From: Phytoseiulus persimilis
Taxonomy: Eukaryota; Arthropoda; Arachnida; Mesostigmata; Phytoseiidae
Assembly: GCA_037576195.1 (NCBI GenBank)
Contig: CM075101.1
Coordinates: 28,148,001 to 28,212,000 of the forward strand
Length of the DNA: 64,000 bases
Direction of reading: 5' to 3'
Both the position numbers and the translations under genes were made by a program. The notes beneath the pieces were generated by a model. It searched no databases. It saw only the letters and a program-made list of their open reading frames with translations, and was not told the DNA's origin. Positions 1-10,361 of this stretch are shown in pieces (the stretch's first letter is position 1; every line of letters begins with the position of its first letter).

Positions 1-1220
1 AAGGAGCTCTTCGCAATTCCCCGACGAGAAACTTACTTGCGAACTCGATAACCACTTGAAGGTGTGTTTGGTTCGTATCAGAAGTTGATTTGTTCCACGA
101 TTCACGGTAATTTCCTATCACTCGAAGCTATGCCACAGGAGTGAGGATGGAACAGCGAGTGACCGTGCTGATTGTAAGCAGAGAAATACGGCTGGCGTCG
201 CAGGGAGCTGATACTAAGAGAATTGCCGTCGTTCTGCTCATAATCCTCACTTCGCTCCGGGGCAGTTTGTCGGAGTTAGAACTGCCATTCGAGGACAGTG
301 TTATTGGTTGATGGTGAGTATGGTGTGCCGTAGGTTCCTATGGCTTCTTGCAAAACGAGTTCGGTCTCTTAAATTTCGGTGGTTGAGATGGTGGGAGATC
401 GGAAAAGCAGCCGATGTTTTGTGCGTTGGATATTCGGATTGTGGCGACCCTGTTAAACGCATCGGGAAGGGAAACCTCCACTGCAACCTGTGAGTACCAT
501 GAGTTAATCAAGTGTTTTCACTTAAATTTATTTCGATCGTGCTCGTTGGTATGAAGTTTGTTATCACCCTGACGCATGTAGATGAATCATCGCGGGTACA
601 TCGGTTTCAGAGTTATTTTCTCTCTACGATCTGTTGACCGAAACCCGGCTTTTCGTTATTTTCTCATAGCTGAGACAGTCAAACGTGTTCGAACTCTTCC
701 CAGAAGTGCGTTTTGTCGAATACTCGACAGCTTTTGACTGAATTCCTGAATGATCGAGTATCACGAGACCAGTCCTCGCTCAATCTGAGTTCTCTCAGTC
801 TACAACGTAGAACAACCAATATGTAGCAATATCCATTCCGATTCCTCTTCTCTGCTCCACGTATGGAGGAATATTCGTGACGTCGCTGTGAACTAGTCCA
901 ATTTTTCTTTGATTTAGAGAGTTTCGTCCGAGAATGACGGACGATCGGTAGCTCGCATGGCGCTCGCTGGGTCGCGAAGCCGAACACATGGAATGCAGAA
1001 TGGTGTTTCGTGTCGGCTCAGGCAAGAGGACATGTACTCGACGTCGATCACAAACGAGTGGAACTGGTTGCTACGACGTAAAGGCCTGGCGTAGTAGTAG
1101 TTTCGGAGCGAATCAATGCAGTTTCAGCTGTACGACTTCCCCCCCCCCCCAATCCAGGCAGAATTTTAGGGAAAACAGTTGGATGTCGCGTTTTGAACGG
1201 CTTCTTGTTTTCAGGGAAGG
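1..1220. other. 5' flank of ASCC3; no supported gene
   Basis: I see no convincing coding sequence here; open frames are short and overlap on both strands. A good 3' splice acceptor (pyrimidines then AG at 1213-1214) ends 6 nt before the ASCC3 ATG at 1221, so the helicase message probably has a 5'-UTR intron whose donor I cannot place. A 12-nt C run lies at 1139-1150. Reverse-strand sequence near 33-40 resembles a GTAAGT donor, but no matching exon could be supported. Confidence 0.5.
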
Positions 1221-4200
1221 ATGCAAGACTACGGCTCCGACAGCATTCATGTAGATCTGGGATGCCTGCGACGCTCACCGGCGGAGCATCTGCGCAGGAG
1301 ACTTGGCTCCGACCGCTTCCGATCGAATTATTACAAAGTCGGTCTGGCAGCACAACCCACCTATTTGAAAGACAAAAGTGAGAACATTCTCAAATGCTCC
1401 GAACACAAAGCCTCGTCCGATTGGCAGCGTCTGAGAAATGCGCTGATCGCACATCATCACAGCTTGCCCGAAACGGAAATTTTGAACCTAGTTCGAACTC
1501 TGCAAACCTTGTGTCAAGAAGCCCTCGGTGACGCTGAAGAGAGCATTTGTCACGCTGCAGGTCTTCAGCTGCTGTCGATCTTCACTGATCATCATTGCGA
1601 TTTCTTGCGGGAACAAGACGTCATTAAAGTGAAATGCGCTGTCGCGCCCATCCCTCGCGAGATTATCAGCAAAATCATGAACCACGTCTCACTCATGAAA
1701 GACACTCTTGGAGAGTATCTCACCACTGCGGTCAACGATATCGTTAACAACTCCAACGAAGTCAATGCTTTCGTGAGGGACACGACGAAGCTGAAGGTTC
1801 CAGTCATCCGAGATCCGAGCTGGGCCCGACGTGAGTTCCTCCTTATTGAGAGAACTCCCGTGGAGAGTACAAAGAGTCGTCTAGGCTTCAATGAGATCGT
1901 TCAACAGACTAACAGTCAATCGGGCAAGAAAGAAACTCCAGTCGAGGCATGCAACGCATCCTGGCTTGAACGGAGGGTCAGAGACTTCACGAAGAATATA
2001 CAGGAACACCTGCCACCGGAAGAGATAACGAAAATAATTGTCAATCGACTCGAGTCCGCGAGCAGCAACGACGTGTGTTCTTCTGAACTTTTCGAGGCGC
2101 TCGGGATCGACTATCTTGAGTTGATCACTGAGGTGATCGAACGGCGGAAGGAGATCTTGAGGGCCATGGCTCGACAGGCTCACATCGATTCCAGAGGGGC
2201 TCCGGGTGTCCGTCAGAAGCCGACTGCGTCTTCACAGTCGACTAATCCTCTTGGACAGACAGTTAGTGTCAACTTGGAGAGTGAGATAATTCTGCAGAAA
2301 AAGCTGACGAAAGAAGAGAAGAAACTACAGAAGCTCAAGCTGGAGGCTATCGACGATCTCACTGTCGACGAGCTACGCCAGATCCGCCAACAAGAACTGA
2401 CGGAGCGTTATGGACGGACCTCGGCAGGAGTCTACGTGTCTTCGACGAGCAAAGTTGACAACTCTTCGATGCCGAATGTTTACGATAGCCTTTCGCAACT
2501 GCGGTCAACGAGGGCATTCGTCGGCGGACTGAACCTTATGCTGCCGGAATCCGCGAAGCAGATCACGACAGGTGCCTACGATGAAATCCGAATACCAGTT
2601 ACGGATACAAGGATACCCAAGGTCTGTCCGCTCATCGATGTTCCCGAACTCGAAGCGCCTCTCCAGGCGGCGTTTCCTAAAACCGAGAAACTGAATTTGA
2701 TCCAGAGTGCTGTGTATCCTGTAGCATACCAGTCAAACGAGAACATGCTCATTTGTGCTCCTACGGGCGCCGGTAAAACCAACGTGGCAATGTTGACCAT
2801 CATGAGAGAAGTTATGAAGCACCTGGATCCAGTAACGGGTCGAGTGAGTAACACCTTCAAAGTTGTCTACGTTGCCCCAATGAAGGCACTCGCATCCGAA
2901 ATGGTCTCGAATTTCGGTAGTCGACTCTCAGTTTTCGGCATGCTTGTCAGAGAGCTGACTGGCGACATGCAGTTGACAAAAATGGAAATGATGAAAACCC
3001 ATATGCTTGTCACGACACCAGAGAAGTGGGACGTTGTCACACGGAAAGGCAGCGGCGACGTGCAGATGGTGAAAATGGTGACTTTGCTCATCCTCGACGA
3101 AGTTCATCTCTTGCACGGCGATCGTGGGCCCGTACTCGAAGCTCTTGTGGCTCGGACGATTCGGCAAGTGGAGAGCACTCAATCAATGATTCGAATCATC
3201 GGCTTATCGGCCACGTTGCCGAACTACACAGATGTCGCCAGCTTCTTGGGTGTCAACGTCGCGACCGGACTCTTCTATTTCGATCACCGTTTCCGTCCCG
3301 TACCTCTCGCTCAAACGTTCGTCGGTTTCAAGGGGAGGTCCAGGCTTGAGCAGAATCAGCAGATGAACGAGATCACTTACGAAAAAGCCCTGGAAATTGT
3401 CAAAGCCGGAAATCAGGTCATGGTGTTCGTGCATTCCCGCAATAATACCATAAGGTCCGCAGAAGCAATGCGAGACATCGCGAGCGAGTACGGGAAACTC
3501 GAGCTCTTCCTCCAGCTCGACCATCCTCAATACTCGCTTCTAGAGAAGCAGCTGGCCAGCTCTCGCAACAAGAAATTACAAGAACTTTTCCGCGTTGGCA
3601 TGGGCTTCCATCACGCCGGCATGCTGCGTCAAGACCGGAACTTTGTCGAGAGAGCTTTCTCGAAAGGCGCTATCAGTGTTTTGTTCTGCACGTCCACTCT
3701 GGCGTGGGGAGTGAATCTCCCCGCGAACTGCGTCATCATAAAGGGAACCGATGTCTACGATTCGACTCACGGAGCCTTCGTCGACTTGGGCATTCTCGAC
3801 GTCCTTCAAATTTTCGGAAGAGCCGGCCGACCCCAGTTCCAGCAAACCGGAGAAGCGATGATCATCACGCACCATTCGAAGATGAGCAATTATGTTTCAC
3901 TCATGACGAATCAGTGGCCCATAGAGAGCAAGTTTCATCAGAATCTCGCGGACAACCTCATCGCTGAAATCGTTCTTGGCACAATCACTAACATCGATGA
4001 AGCCGTGGAGTGGCTAAGCTACACTTACCTCTTCGTGCGAATGAAGAAGAATCCTCTCGTCTACGGACTCACTCTGAAATCGCTGAAAGAAGATCCAGAC
4101 CTTTACAACCATCGCCGTGACATGGTCATCGAAGCTGCTCGCAAGCTCGACTCCGCGAGAATGATCCGGTATCACGAAACGAGTGGGGCTTTGGATGCAA

Positions 4201-7200
4201 CCGATCTCGGACGAACGGCCTCACTTTTCTACATCAAGTACGAGACTGTGGAGCGCATCAACGAGTGGTTCTCCAAGAAAATCTCCACTCTACAAGATTC
4301 TGACGTGATCGCCATGATAAGTCAAGCGCAAGAGTTCGACCAACTTCAAATGCGTGAAGACGAGGCGGAGGAGCTGGTCAGAATGGAACGACACTGCGAA
4401 TTACCGGTGAAGCAGGGCGTCCAAGGAGGGAAAATCAACACGCTCATTCAGAACTATATCTCGCGGGGCAACGTCGAGACGTTCTCGCTGGTTTCCGACT
4501 CAAACTACATTGTACAGAACGCAACAAGGATCGGACGAGCTCTGTTCGAGATGGCGCTACGAAAGGGGAACGCGCTCGCGGCCGGTCGATTACTCTTGAA
4601 CTCGAAAATGTTAGAGAGACAGTCTTGGTATTTCAACAGTCCACTGAGGCAGTTTCCGGGTATTTCGTATAAGACCATCGAGTTTCTCGAGCGAAAAGAC
4701 TGCACTCTCGACGCCCTCCGAAGCATGGATCCCAAAGAGGTCGGACAACTCGTGCAGAACCAAGGACAAGGCTTCCTCGTTCATCAATATGCTCACAATG
4801 TGCCTTACATTGAACTAGAATGCACGGTTCACCCTATCACCAGGACCGTTTTCAAAGTTTCGCTGGACATCGAGCCCGCGTTCACATGGGATGACAACTT
4901 TCATCACAATTCGGAAGCCTTCTGGATCTGGATCGAGGACCCTGAGTCGGACAACATAACCCATTATGAATACTTCATACTCACCAAGAAGCAGGTTGTG
5001 CAGAAAGAGAGGCAGAACCTTGTTTTCACAATTCCCGTCATGGAGCCCCTGCCAGCGCAGTATCTGATCCACGTAGATTCTGACAGGTGGATTGGCTCGG
5101 AGGACGAAATCCCGATGAGTTTCAAGCACCTGATCCTCCCGACGAGGCACTTGCCTCATACTGAGCTGTTGGATTTGCAGCCGCTGCCGAAGACGGCGCT
5201 CAAAAACGAACTTTTCGAAACCCTGTACTCGTTCTCTCATTTCAACCCCATACAAACGCAGTTGTTCCATACTCTGTATCATACGGAGCACAACGTGCTG
5301 CTCGGGGCGCCCACCGGCTCGGGCAAAACCATCGTTGCGGAGATCGCCATGTTCCGAGTCTTTCAAATGCAACAAAAAAGACGGAAAGTCGTGTACATTG
5401 CTCCCTTGAAGAGTTTAGTTAGGGAAAGGGTGAAAGATTGGAATGAACGACTGGTTCAAAAGCTCGGCTTCAAACTGGCGGAGCTCACCGGGGACGTAAC
5501 ACCAGATTTCCGAACCATCGCCGAAGCAGACATTATTGTGACAACGCCGGAGAAATGGGACGGTGTCTCTCGCTCTTGGCAAACGCGCTGCTACGTCCAG
5601 GATGTCGCGTTGATTGTTATCGATGAAATCCATCTCCTGGGCGAGGACCGAGGCCCCGTTCTCGAAGTCATTGTGTCCCGAGCGAACTTCATTGGCAACT
5701 TCAATGCCACCAAGGTTCGAATCATCGGACTCTCGACTGCCTTGGCGAACGCTCGTGATCTCGCCGATTGGTTGCAGATTGGAGAGATCGGCTTGTTCAA
5801 TTTCAAACCCTCCGTCCGGCCGGTCCAGCTCGAGGTCCATGTTTCCGGTCACCCGGGAAAGCATTACTGCCCGAGGATGGCTCTCATGAACAAGCCGACT
5901 TTCAGAGCGATTCTTCAACATTCCCCATCGAAACCGGTTCTCATCTTTGTGTCATCCAGACGTCAGACTCGACTCACCGCTAACGATCTCATAGCCTTCT
6001 TGGGTGCTCATACGAGCTCGAAAATGTGGCTGAATATGGACGAGGCCTCCATGGAGCAGGTCCTGATGCAGGTGAACGACCAGTATCTGAAACATTCTCT
6101 GAGTTTCGGAATAGGGATGCATCACGCCGGGCTGCACGAGAAGGATCGTCAAATTGTGGAAGAACTTTTCCTCAACTGCCGGATCCAGGTTCTGATCGCC
6201 ACCGCTACCTTGGCTTGGGGCGTGAACCTTCCCGCGCATCTCGTTGTCGTCAAAGGGACGGAGTACTTCGACGCTAAAGTGAATCGCTATTCGGATTATC
6301 CCATCACTGATGTGCTCCAGATGATCGGACGAGCCGGACGACCCCAGTTCGACACCCAAGGCAAAGCCGTGGTCATGGTTCACGACCAGAAGAAGAAATT
6401 CTACCAGAAGTTCCTCTACGAACCCTTCCCAGTCGAGAGCTCGCTTTTGAAAGTGCTTCCCGATCACATCAACGCCGAGATTGTGGCGGGGACACTGATG
6501 TCGACTCAGGACTGTATGGAATACATGACGTGGACCTACTTCTTCCGACGTCTTCTCCAAAATCCCTGTTATTATGATTTGGAGGAGACTTCTTCGGCTG
6601 CGGTCAACAAGTACCTATCGGATCTGATCGCTCGCACGATAGATACTCTGATTCGCTCGTACTGTGTCGAGCTGGATGACGATGGTCGCACCCTGATACC
6701 CACACCTTTGGCGAAAATCATTTCGTTCTACTATCTCTACCACGAGACTGCGAAGTTCTTCCACGAGTCTTTGAACAAGGACTGCAACTATATCCGACTG
6801 ATGGAACTGGTTTGCGAGTGCAAAGAATTCGCCGAACTACCGGTCCGCCACAACGAGGACCTGGAGAACGCTGAGCTGGCCGAGAATTTGAGATGGGGCA
6901 AACATCGTAGAAACTATGAGAGTCCGCACACGAAAGCTTTCCTGCTCCTACAGGCTCACATAGAACGCTGCCCCATGCCGAGTTCCGATTATTGGCTCGA
7001 CTTGAAATCGATGCTTGATCAAGTACCGAGAGTCATCCAAGCTCAAATTGACATCCTCGGTGCAAAGGGCCTCCTTTCCCCGGTGCTTTCTTGCATCACT
7101 CTATGTCAAACGTTGACTCAAGCGCGATATCATGATGTCGACGACCCGTTGACCTGTCTACCAGAGATTGAAGAAAGCCATCTATACATGTTCGTGAAGG

Positions 7201-7766
7201 CCGGTTTCGGTTCTCTACCGGAAGCAGTCACGAAAATCAGGGAGAGGGAAAACTACTCGAAGCTTCAACAGTCGTTGCAGCTAGAGTTTACTCCGGAAAA
7301 AGCGAAAAATATCCTGTTTGCCATCAAAGATCTTCCTCTGATAACGGTCCGTCTGTTCATTGACGGGCCGGACTGTCAGAGTGTTCAAATAGTCACAGAA
7401 CGTTTCCAAGGTGCGATTCCGGATAGAGCTTGGATAAAGGTCAAATGCCAAACCGAATACACTATCAGTTTCGAAACAACTCGGCGGAACTCGATGCCAA
7501 GCCAGCGAGGAGTTCCGAAAGCCGCGATCCAGTGTCGGAAAGTGAAACCGAAAGATGAAGGATGGTTCGTCGTGATCGGCAGCAAAGAATCTGGCTCGCT
7601 ATCAATACTCAAGCGCTGTTCCGGCTTTTATCAAACAATGACGCATCAGTCGTCCATCTTCACACCCGAAACCCCTGCTAGGACGATTCTCACAGTCTTC
7701 CTGCTGTCTGACACCTATCTGGGGTTGGACCAAGAGTACAACTTGTACCTCGATGTTCAAAGCTGA
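1221..7766 (+). CDS. ASCC3: Activating signal cointegrator 1 complex subunit 3 (Ski2-like DExH helicase)
   Basis: A single 2181-codon frame encodes a tandem-cassette Ski2-like helicase. Cassette 1 has the P-loop APTGAGKT near residue 513, DEVH at 626, SATLPN near 663 and GRAGRPQF near 866. Cassette 2 has GAPTGSGKT near 1362, DEIH at 1468 and GRAGRPQF near 1703. Sec63-type domains follow each cassette (from about 990 and 1825). The cassette-2 motif III region reads STALANARDLADWL and cassette 1 has GLFYFDHRFRPVPL. Both are ASCC3 signatures and exclude Brr2/SNRNP200. Length is close to human ASCC3 (about 2200). In the ASC-1 complex this 3'-5' helicase splits collided ribosomes and unwinds DNA for AlkB-homologue repair. 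Both cassettes look catalytically intact. The start is the first ATG after a splice acceptor; a short upstream coding exon cannot be excluded. The lack of any intron in 6.5 kb is notable beside the ten-exon cyclin K gene. Confidence 0.96.
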   Translation: MQDYGSDSIHVDLGCLRRSPAEHLRRRLGSDRFRSNYYKVGLAAQPTYLKDKSENILKCSEHKASSDWQRLRNALIAHHHSLPETEILNLVRTLQTLCQEALGDAEESICHAAGLQLLSIFTDHHCDFLREQDVIKVKCAVAPIPREIISKIMNHVSLMKDTLGEYLTTAVNDIVNNSNEVNAFVRDTTKLKVPVIRDPSWARREFLLIERTPVESTKSRLGFNEIVQQTNSQSGKKETPVEACNASWLERRVRDFTKNIQEHLPPEEITKIIVNRLESASSNDVCSSELFEALGIDYLELITEVIERRKEILRAMARQAHIDSRGAPGVRQKPTASSQSTNPLGQTVSVNLESEIILQKKLTKEEKKLQKLKLEAIDDLTVDELRQIRQQELTERYGRTSAGVYVSSTSKVDNSSMPNVYDSLSQLRSTRAFVGGLNLMLPESAKQITTGAYDEIRIPVTDTRIPKVCPLIDVPELEAPLQAAFPKTEKLNLIQSAVYPVAYQSNENMLICAPTGAGKTNVAMLTIMREVMKHLDPVTGRVSNTFKVVYVAPMKALASEMVSNFGSRLSVFGMLVRELTGDMQLTKMEMMKTHMLVTTPEKWDVVTRKGSGDVQMVKMVTLLILDEVHLLHGDRGPVLEALVARTIRQVESTQSMIRIIGLSATLPNYTDVASFLGVNVATGLFYFDHRFRPVPLAQTFVGFKGRSRLEQNQQMNEITYEKALEIVKAGNQVMVFVHSRNNTIRSAEAMRDIASEYGKLELFLQLDHPQYSLLEKQLASSRNKKLQELFRVGMGFHHAGMLRQDRNFVERAFSKGAISVLFCTSTLAWGVNLPANCVIIKGTDVYDSTHGAFVDLGILDVLQIFGRAGRPQFQQTGEAMIITHHSKMSNYVSLMTNQWPIESKFHQNLADNLIAEIVLGTITNIDEAVEWLSYTYLFVRMKKNPLVYGLTLKSLKEDPDLYNHRRDMVIEAARKLDSARMIRYHETSGALDATDLGRTASLFYIKYETVERINEWFSKKISTLQDSDVIAMISQAQEFDQLQMREDEAEELVRMERHCELPVKQGVQGGKINTLIQNYISRGNVETFSLVSDSNYIVQNATRIGRALFEMALRKGNALAAGRLLLNSKMLERQSWYFNSPLRQFPGISYKTIEFLERKDCTLDALRSMDPKEVGQLVQNQGQGFLVHQYAHNVPYIELECTVHPITRTVFKVSLDIEPAFTWDDNFHHNSEAFWIWIEDPESDNITHYEYFILTKKQVVQKERQNLVFTIPVMEPLPAQYLIHVDSDRWIGSEDEIPMSFKHLILPTRHLPHTELLDLQPLPKTALKNELFETLYSFSHFNPIQTQLFHTLYHTEHNVLLGAPTGSGKTIVAEIAMFRVFQMQQKRRKVVYIAPLKSLVRERVKDWNERLVQKLGFKLAELTGDVTPDFRTIAEADIIVTTPEKWDGVSRSWQTRCYVQDVALIVIDEIHLLGEDRGPVLEVIVSRANFIGNFNATKVRIIGLSTALANARDLADWLQIGEIGLFNFKPSVRPVQLEVHVSGHPGKHYCPRMALMNKPTFRAILQHSPSKPVLIFVSSRRQTRLTANDLIAFLGAHTSSKMWLNMDEASMEQVLMQVNDQYLKHSLSFGIGMHHAGLHEKDRQIVEELFLNCRIQVLIATATLAWGVNLPAHLVVVKGTEYFDAKVNRYSDYPITDVLQMIGRAGRPQFDTQGKAVVMVHDQKKKFYQKFLYEPFPVESSLLKVLPDHINAEIVAGTLMSTQDCMEYMTWTYFFRRLLQNPCYYDLEETSSAAVNKYLSDLIARTIDTLIRSYCVELDDDGRTLIPTPLAKIISFYYLYHETAKFFHESLNKDCNYIRLMELVCECKEFAELPVRHNEDLENAELAENLRWGKHRRNYESPHTKAFLLLQAHIERCPMPSSDYWLDLKSMLDQVPRVIQAQIDILGAKGLLSPVLSCITLCQTLTQARYHDVDDPLTCLPEIEESHLYMFVKAGFGSLPEAVTKIRERENYSKLQQSLQLEFTPEKAKNILFAIKDLPLITVRLFIDGPDCQSVQIVTERFQGAIPDRAWIKVKCQTEYTISFETTRRNSMPSQRGVPKAAIQCRKVKPKDEGWFVVIGSKESGSLSILKRCSGFYQTMTHQSSIFTPETPARTILTVFLLSDTYLGLDQEYNLYLDVQS

Positions 7767-7834
7767 GGCCAATGTCTCGAAACGGATGCAGTATTCGTGA
7801 AGTTATTTTCTGTTGATGGAATGGATATTTATTT

Positions 7835-7840
7835 AATAAA
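7835..7840 (+). terminator. AATAAA poly(A) signal of ASCC3
   Basis: A canonical AATAAA lies 68 nt after the ASCC3 stop codon in an AT-rich stretch, so the 3' UTR would be only about 90 nt. Confidence 0.75.
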
Positions 7841-8088
7841 ATTTTTCATTAAGATATATTCGTCATATCTGTTCCGCAGTCTTCTGCGTGTTCCGCACCC
7901 GACTGAGGTTCCGGGTGGTTTTGAGTGAAAGAATTCCCTCGGCCTTCTCTGCGGAGAAAACGCTTAGCGCAGGCGTGGAATCGTCCTAATTGGAATTTGC
8001 ACAGTGGAAACGCTGTTGTGTCTCAGAGGTCTCTATGAGAATTTCCAGTCCTGACTCGATTTGTAGGTCTTCTAAGAACGGAATCCAG

Positions 8089-10293
8089 ATGTCGGATGAG
8101 GAAGAAGCCGAGCCAGGTCCCTCCAGCAGGATCTCGGAAACTAAGTCGACATGCAAGCAGAGGAAAGACCTCCCGCTGAAGGTGCAGGTTGAAGTCTTAA
8201 CGAAGCTGATGGCCGGGGCGAAGCAATTCCAGCTGGCTCAAGAGTTCAGTGTTAGTCAAAGTCAGATCTCTCGGATAAAATCAAATCAAGAGCGAATCCT
8301 GTGCCAGTTCATCAATAACGGGAACCTTGAGCGGAAACGAGCGAGGATGGGACCTCAGAAAGACCTTGAGGAAACGTTGCTGAAATGGTATCAACGAGAA
8401 GTAACGCTCGGGACCGCATTGAACGGTGAGTGCATTGGTGTTCCACTCGCCCGAGGGCCTCGTATCTTCCGATCAATCCGTCTTGATGACATGAATGCCA
8501 GGTCCACATGGGCGTTTCAAGGCCTCACTTCCGCATTGCTTGCAGGGGTCATGATCAAAACCAAGGCTAACCAAATCGCTAAAGAACTTGGTTTGAATGA
8601 TTGGAAGGCTTCCAAAGGATGGTACTATCGATGGCAGCTGCGCAACAATGTCATCGTCAAAACCCCTGTTTCCAACGCTGTTGAAATCCATGCGCAAGAA
8701 GGAACGAGTACTGGAAGCTCTGCACTGATAGAGTTCCGCGAAGTTCTCGGGAATTACTCAACGAGTGAGTATTTTGGCGAGCAATACAGTCATCGAAGCA
8801 CGTTTGGCTCTGAGCGAGATCCTACTCGGTTTTCTAGCTCCACATGCGGATTTCCTGCCCTCGGATCTTTCCGCGTGGTCCATAGACTCATGGAAGTCGT
8901 TTCCCTCCCCAGACAACATATTTTGCATGGACGAAGCCACGTTACTTTATCGAACTGTTCCAAGCAAAGAGGGACAGCTGTTCGTCGATCCTCAGGAGAG
9001 GGTATCCATACTCTTTTGCGCCAATCGAAGTGGTACGTCCTTGATGCCACCCGTGCTCATAGGACGAACATCGGAACCGGCTTGCTTGAAGGGTGTGAAG
9101 AAGTATCCCGTTCTATACACGAACTCGCCGCGGGCAACGATGACATCGAATATTTTCCATGGATGGCTTCAGCAGATTGACGCGGAGTGTGGGAAGAATA
9201 ACAAGAGAATCGCCCTCATCGTGGATGATATACCGGTGAGGCATCCTGCTGAAGCGTTGCTTTCCAACTGACTCCCACTCGAATGAGAAGTTGACGGGAC
9301 GATGACAACATGAGAAGAAGCGAACCATGATTCTTATTGTAGGCTCACCGTGTACCACAACTAGTTCTGAAGAACGTTCGTCTTGTGTATTTGCCCCATC
9401 ACATCAGACCTCTGGAGAAATTAATCTCCAAATTCAAACTGTTCTATAGGGAGCAACTCGTCAGAGAATTGGCCATCATGTGCGATCATTCACTGCAGCG
9501 AATAAAAGCTGCCAGTACGGTGGGTTACAGCATCTGAGATTGTGGGAGGCAAGCGCTTCCGTAAAAACAACTGCCGATTCGGATCCATCATTTATCTTGG
9601 CATATGCACTGTCACTCAGCACGCTCCAACCTTGCAGATCTCACTGTTACGCTGCATGCATTTTGTGAAGCTCGCATGGGGGCAACTCACTGCGGACGAT
9701 GTATCGAGGACCCTCGAGTCTTTGGTCAAGACCGTTCTCGGGGTGAATCTTGTGGCGGAAATAGATATTCTGCCCGATGTGGGAAAGCTCCCATTCGACT
9801 TCAACGCGGAAGATCTCAAGCTGGTTGAACAGTTGGAGAAGAAGATGGAGTTGGAACAGGACTCGAGTCTACCGGTGGACGAATCTTACGTTGATGATCA
9901 GTTCACCGGCGGGAAATTAGTGCCACCCTCCAAACAAGAGGTCCACAGCGCGCTCGAGGTTTGTGGAATGGAGTCCGAACCAAATCATAGTATTCAATGC
10001 ATAGATTGGCCTATATGTTGGATTGCCTTATTGTCTACCTCCTCCAACAGATTCTACGGAGATTTCATGACCTAAACGGTTACGACCCGCAACCACTGTA
10101 TCACATCGAAACATCGGTGCAAAGATACATGGAAGAGCACGGACTCCAACCTCACACCGGGTTGGCTCCTCAGCAGCCTCATGCGACTCACCAGCAAATG
10201 CTCATGTTCTCGTCGGCAGCTCCGCTACCCGTGGAGGAAGTTCAAGTTCAACTACAGCGCCACCAGACGTTGCCTGCGGTCCAGCTCGGTTGA
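8089..10293 (+). CDS. pogo/Tigger-type transposase-derived protein, six exons, intact
   Basis: Six exons join in phase: 8089-8425, 8546-8764, 8913-9235, 9343-9519, 9638-9958 and 10051-10293 (539 aa). Introns are 92-148 nt with GT-AG ends. The order of domains is that of pogo/Tigger transposases: an N-terminal helix-turn-helix (psq-like, about residues 22-65), a CENP-B/Tc5-type domain whose GVMIKTKA and KASKGWYYRW motifs form only across intron 1, then a DDE_1 core. CMDEA supplies the first Asp, created in context by splicing intron 2. VDDIPAH supplies the second, created across intron 3. The third site reads RPLEKLI where active relatives have QPLDQGV, so Asp is Glu. No terminal inverted repeats were seen and a poly(A) signal follows. 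Five introns and an unbroken frame argue for a host gene of the Jerky/CENP-B/Tigger-derived kind, binding DNA in the nucleus. ATG 8089 is preferred; an in-frame ATG at 7990 would add 33 residues. Confidence 0.8.
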
Positions 10294-10355
10294 CAGTCCG
10301 AGCTATGCGGAGCTCCACACATTTCCCTAGGTATGCTCTCGATTGTGTCTCGCCT

Positions 10356-10361
10356 AATAAA
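10356..10361 (+). terminator. AATAAA poly(A) signal of the pogo-derived gene
   Basis: AATAAA lies 63 nt after the stop codon of the six-exon transposase-derived gene. It supports the chosen 3' end. Confidence 0.7.

Noticed and set aside
1139..1150. C homopolymer as a regulatory element (also near 10423)
   Set aside because: Simple runs without further context; no basis for a function.
1221..7766. Brr2/SNRNP200 as the identity of the tandem helicase
   Set aside because: The cassette-2 STALANARDLADWL and cassette-1 FDHRFRPVPLAQTF motifs fit ASCC3, and no Brr2-type N-terminal region is present.
9997..10293. Separate short gene downstream of the transposase-like frames
   Set aside because: It joins the preceding exon in phase and completes the expected C-terminal EILRRF region, so it is the last exon of the pogo-derived gene.
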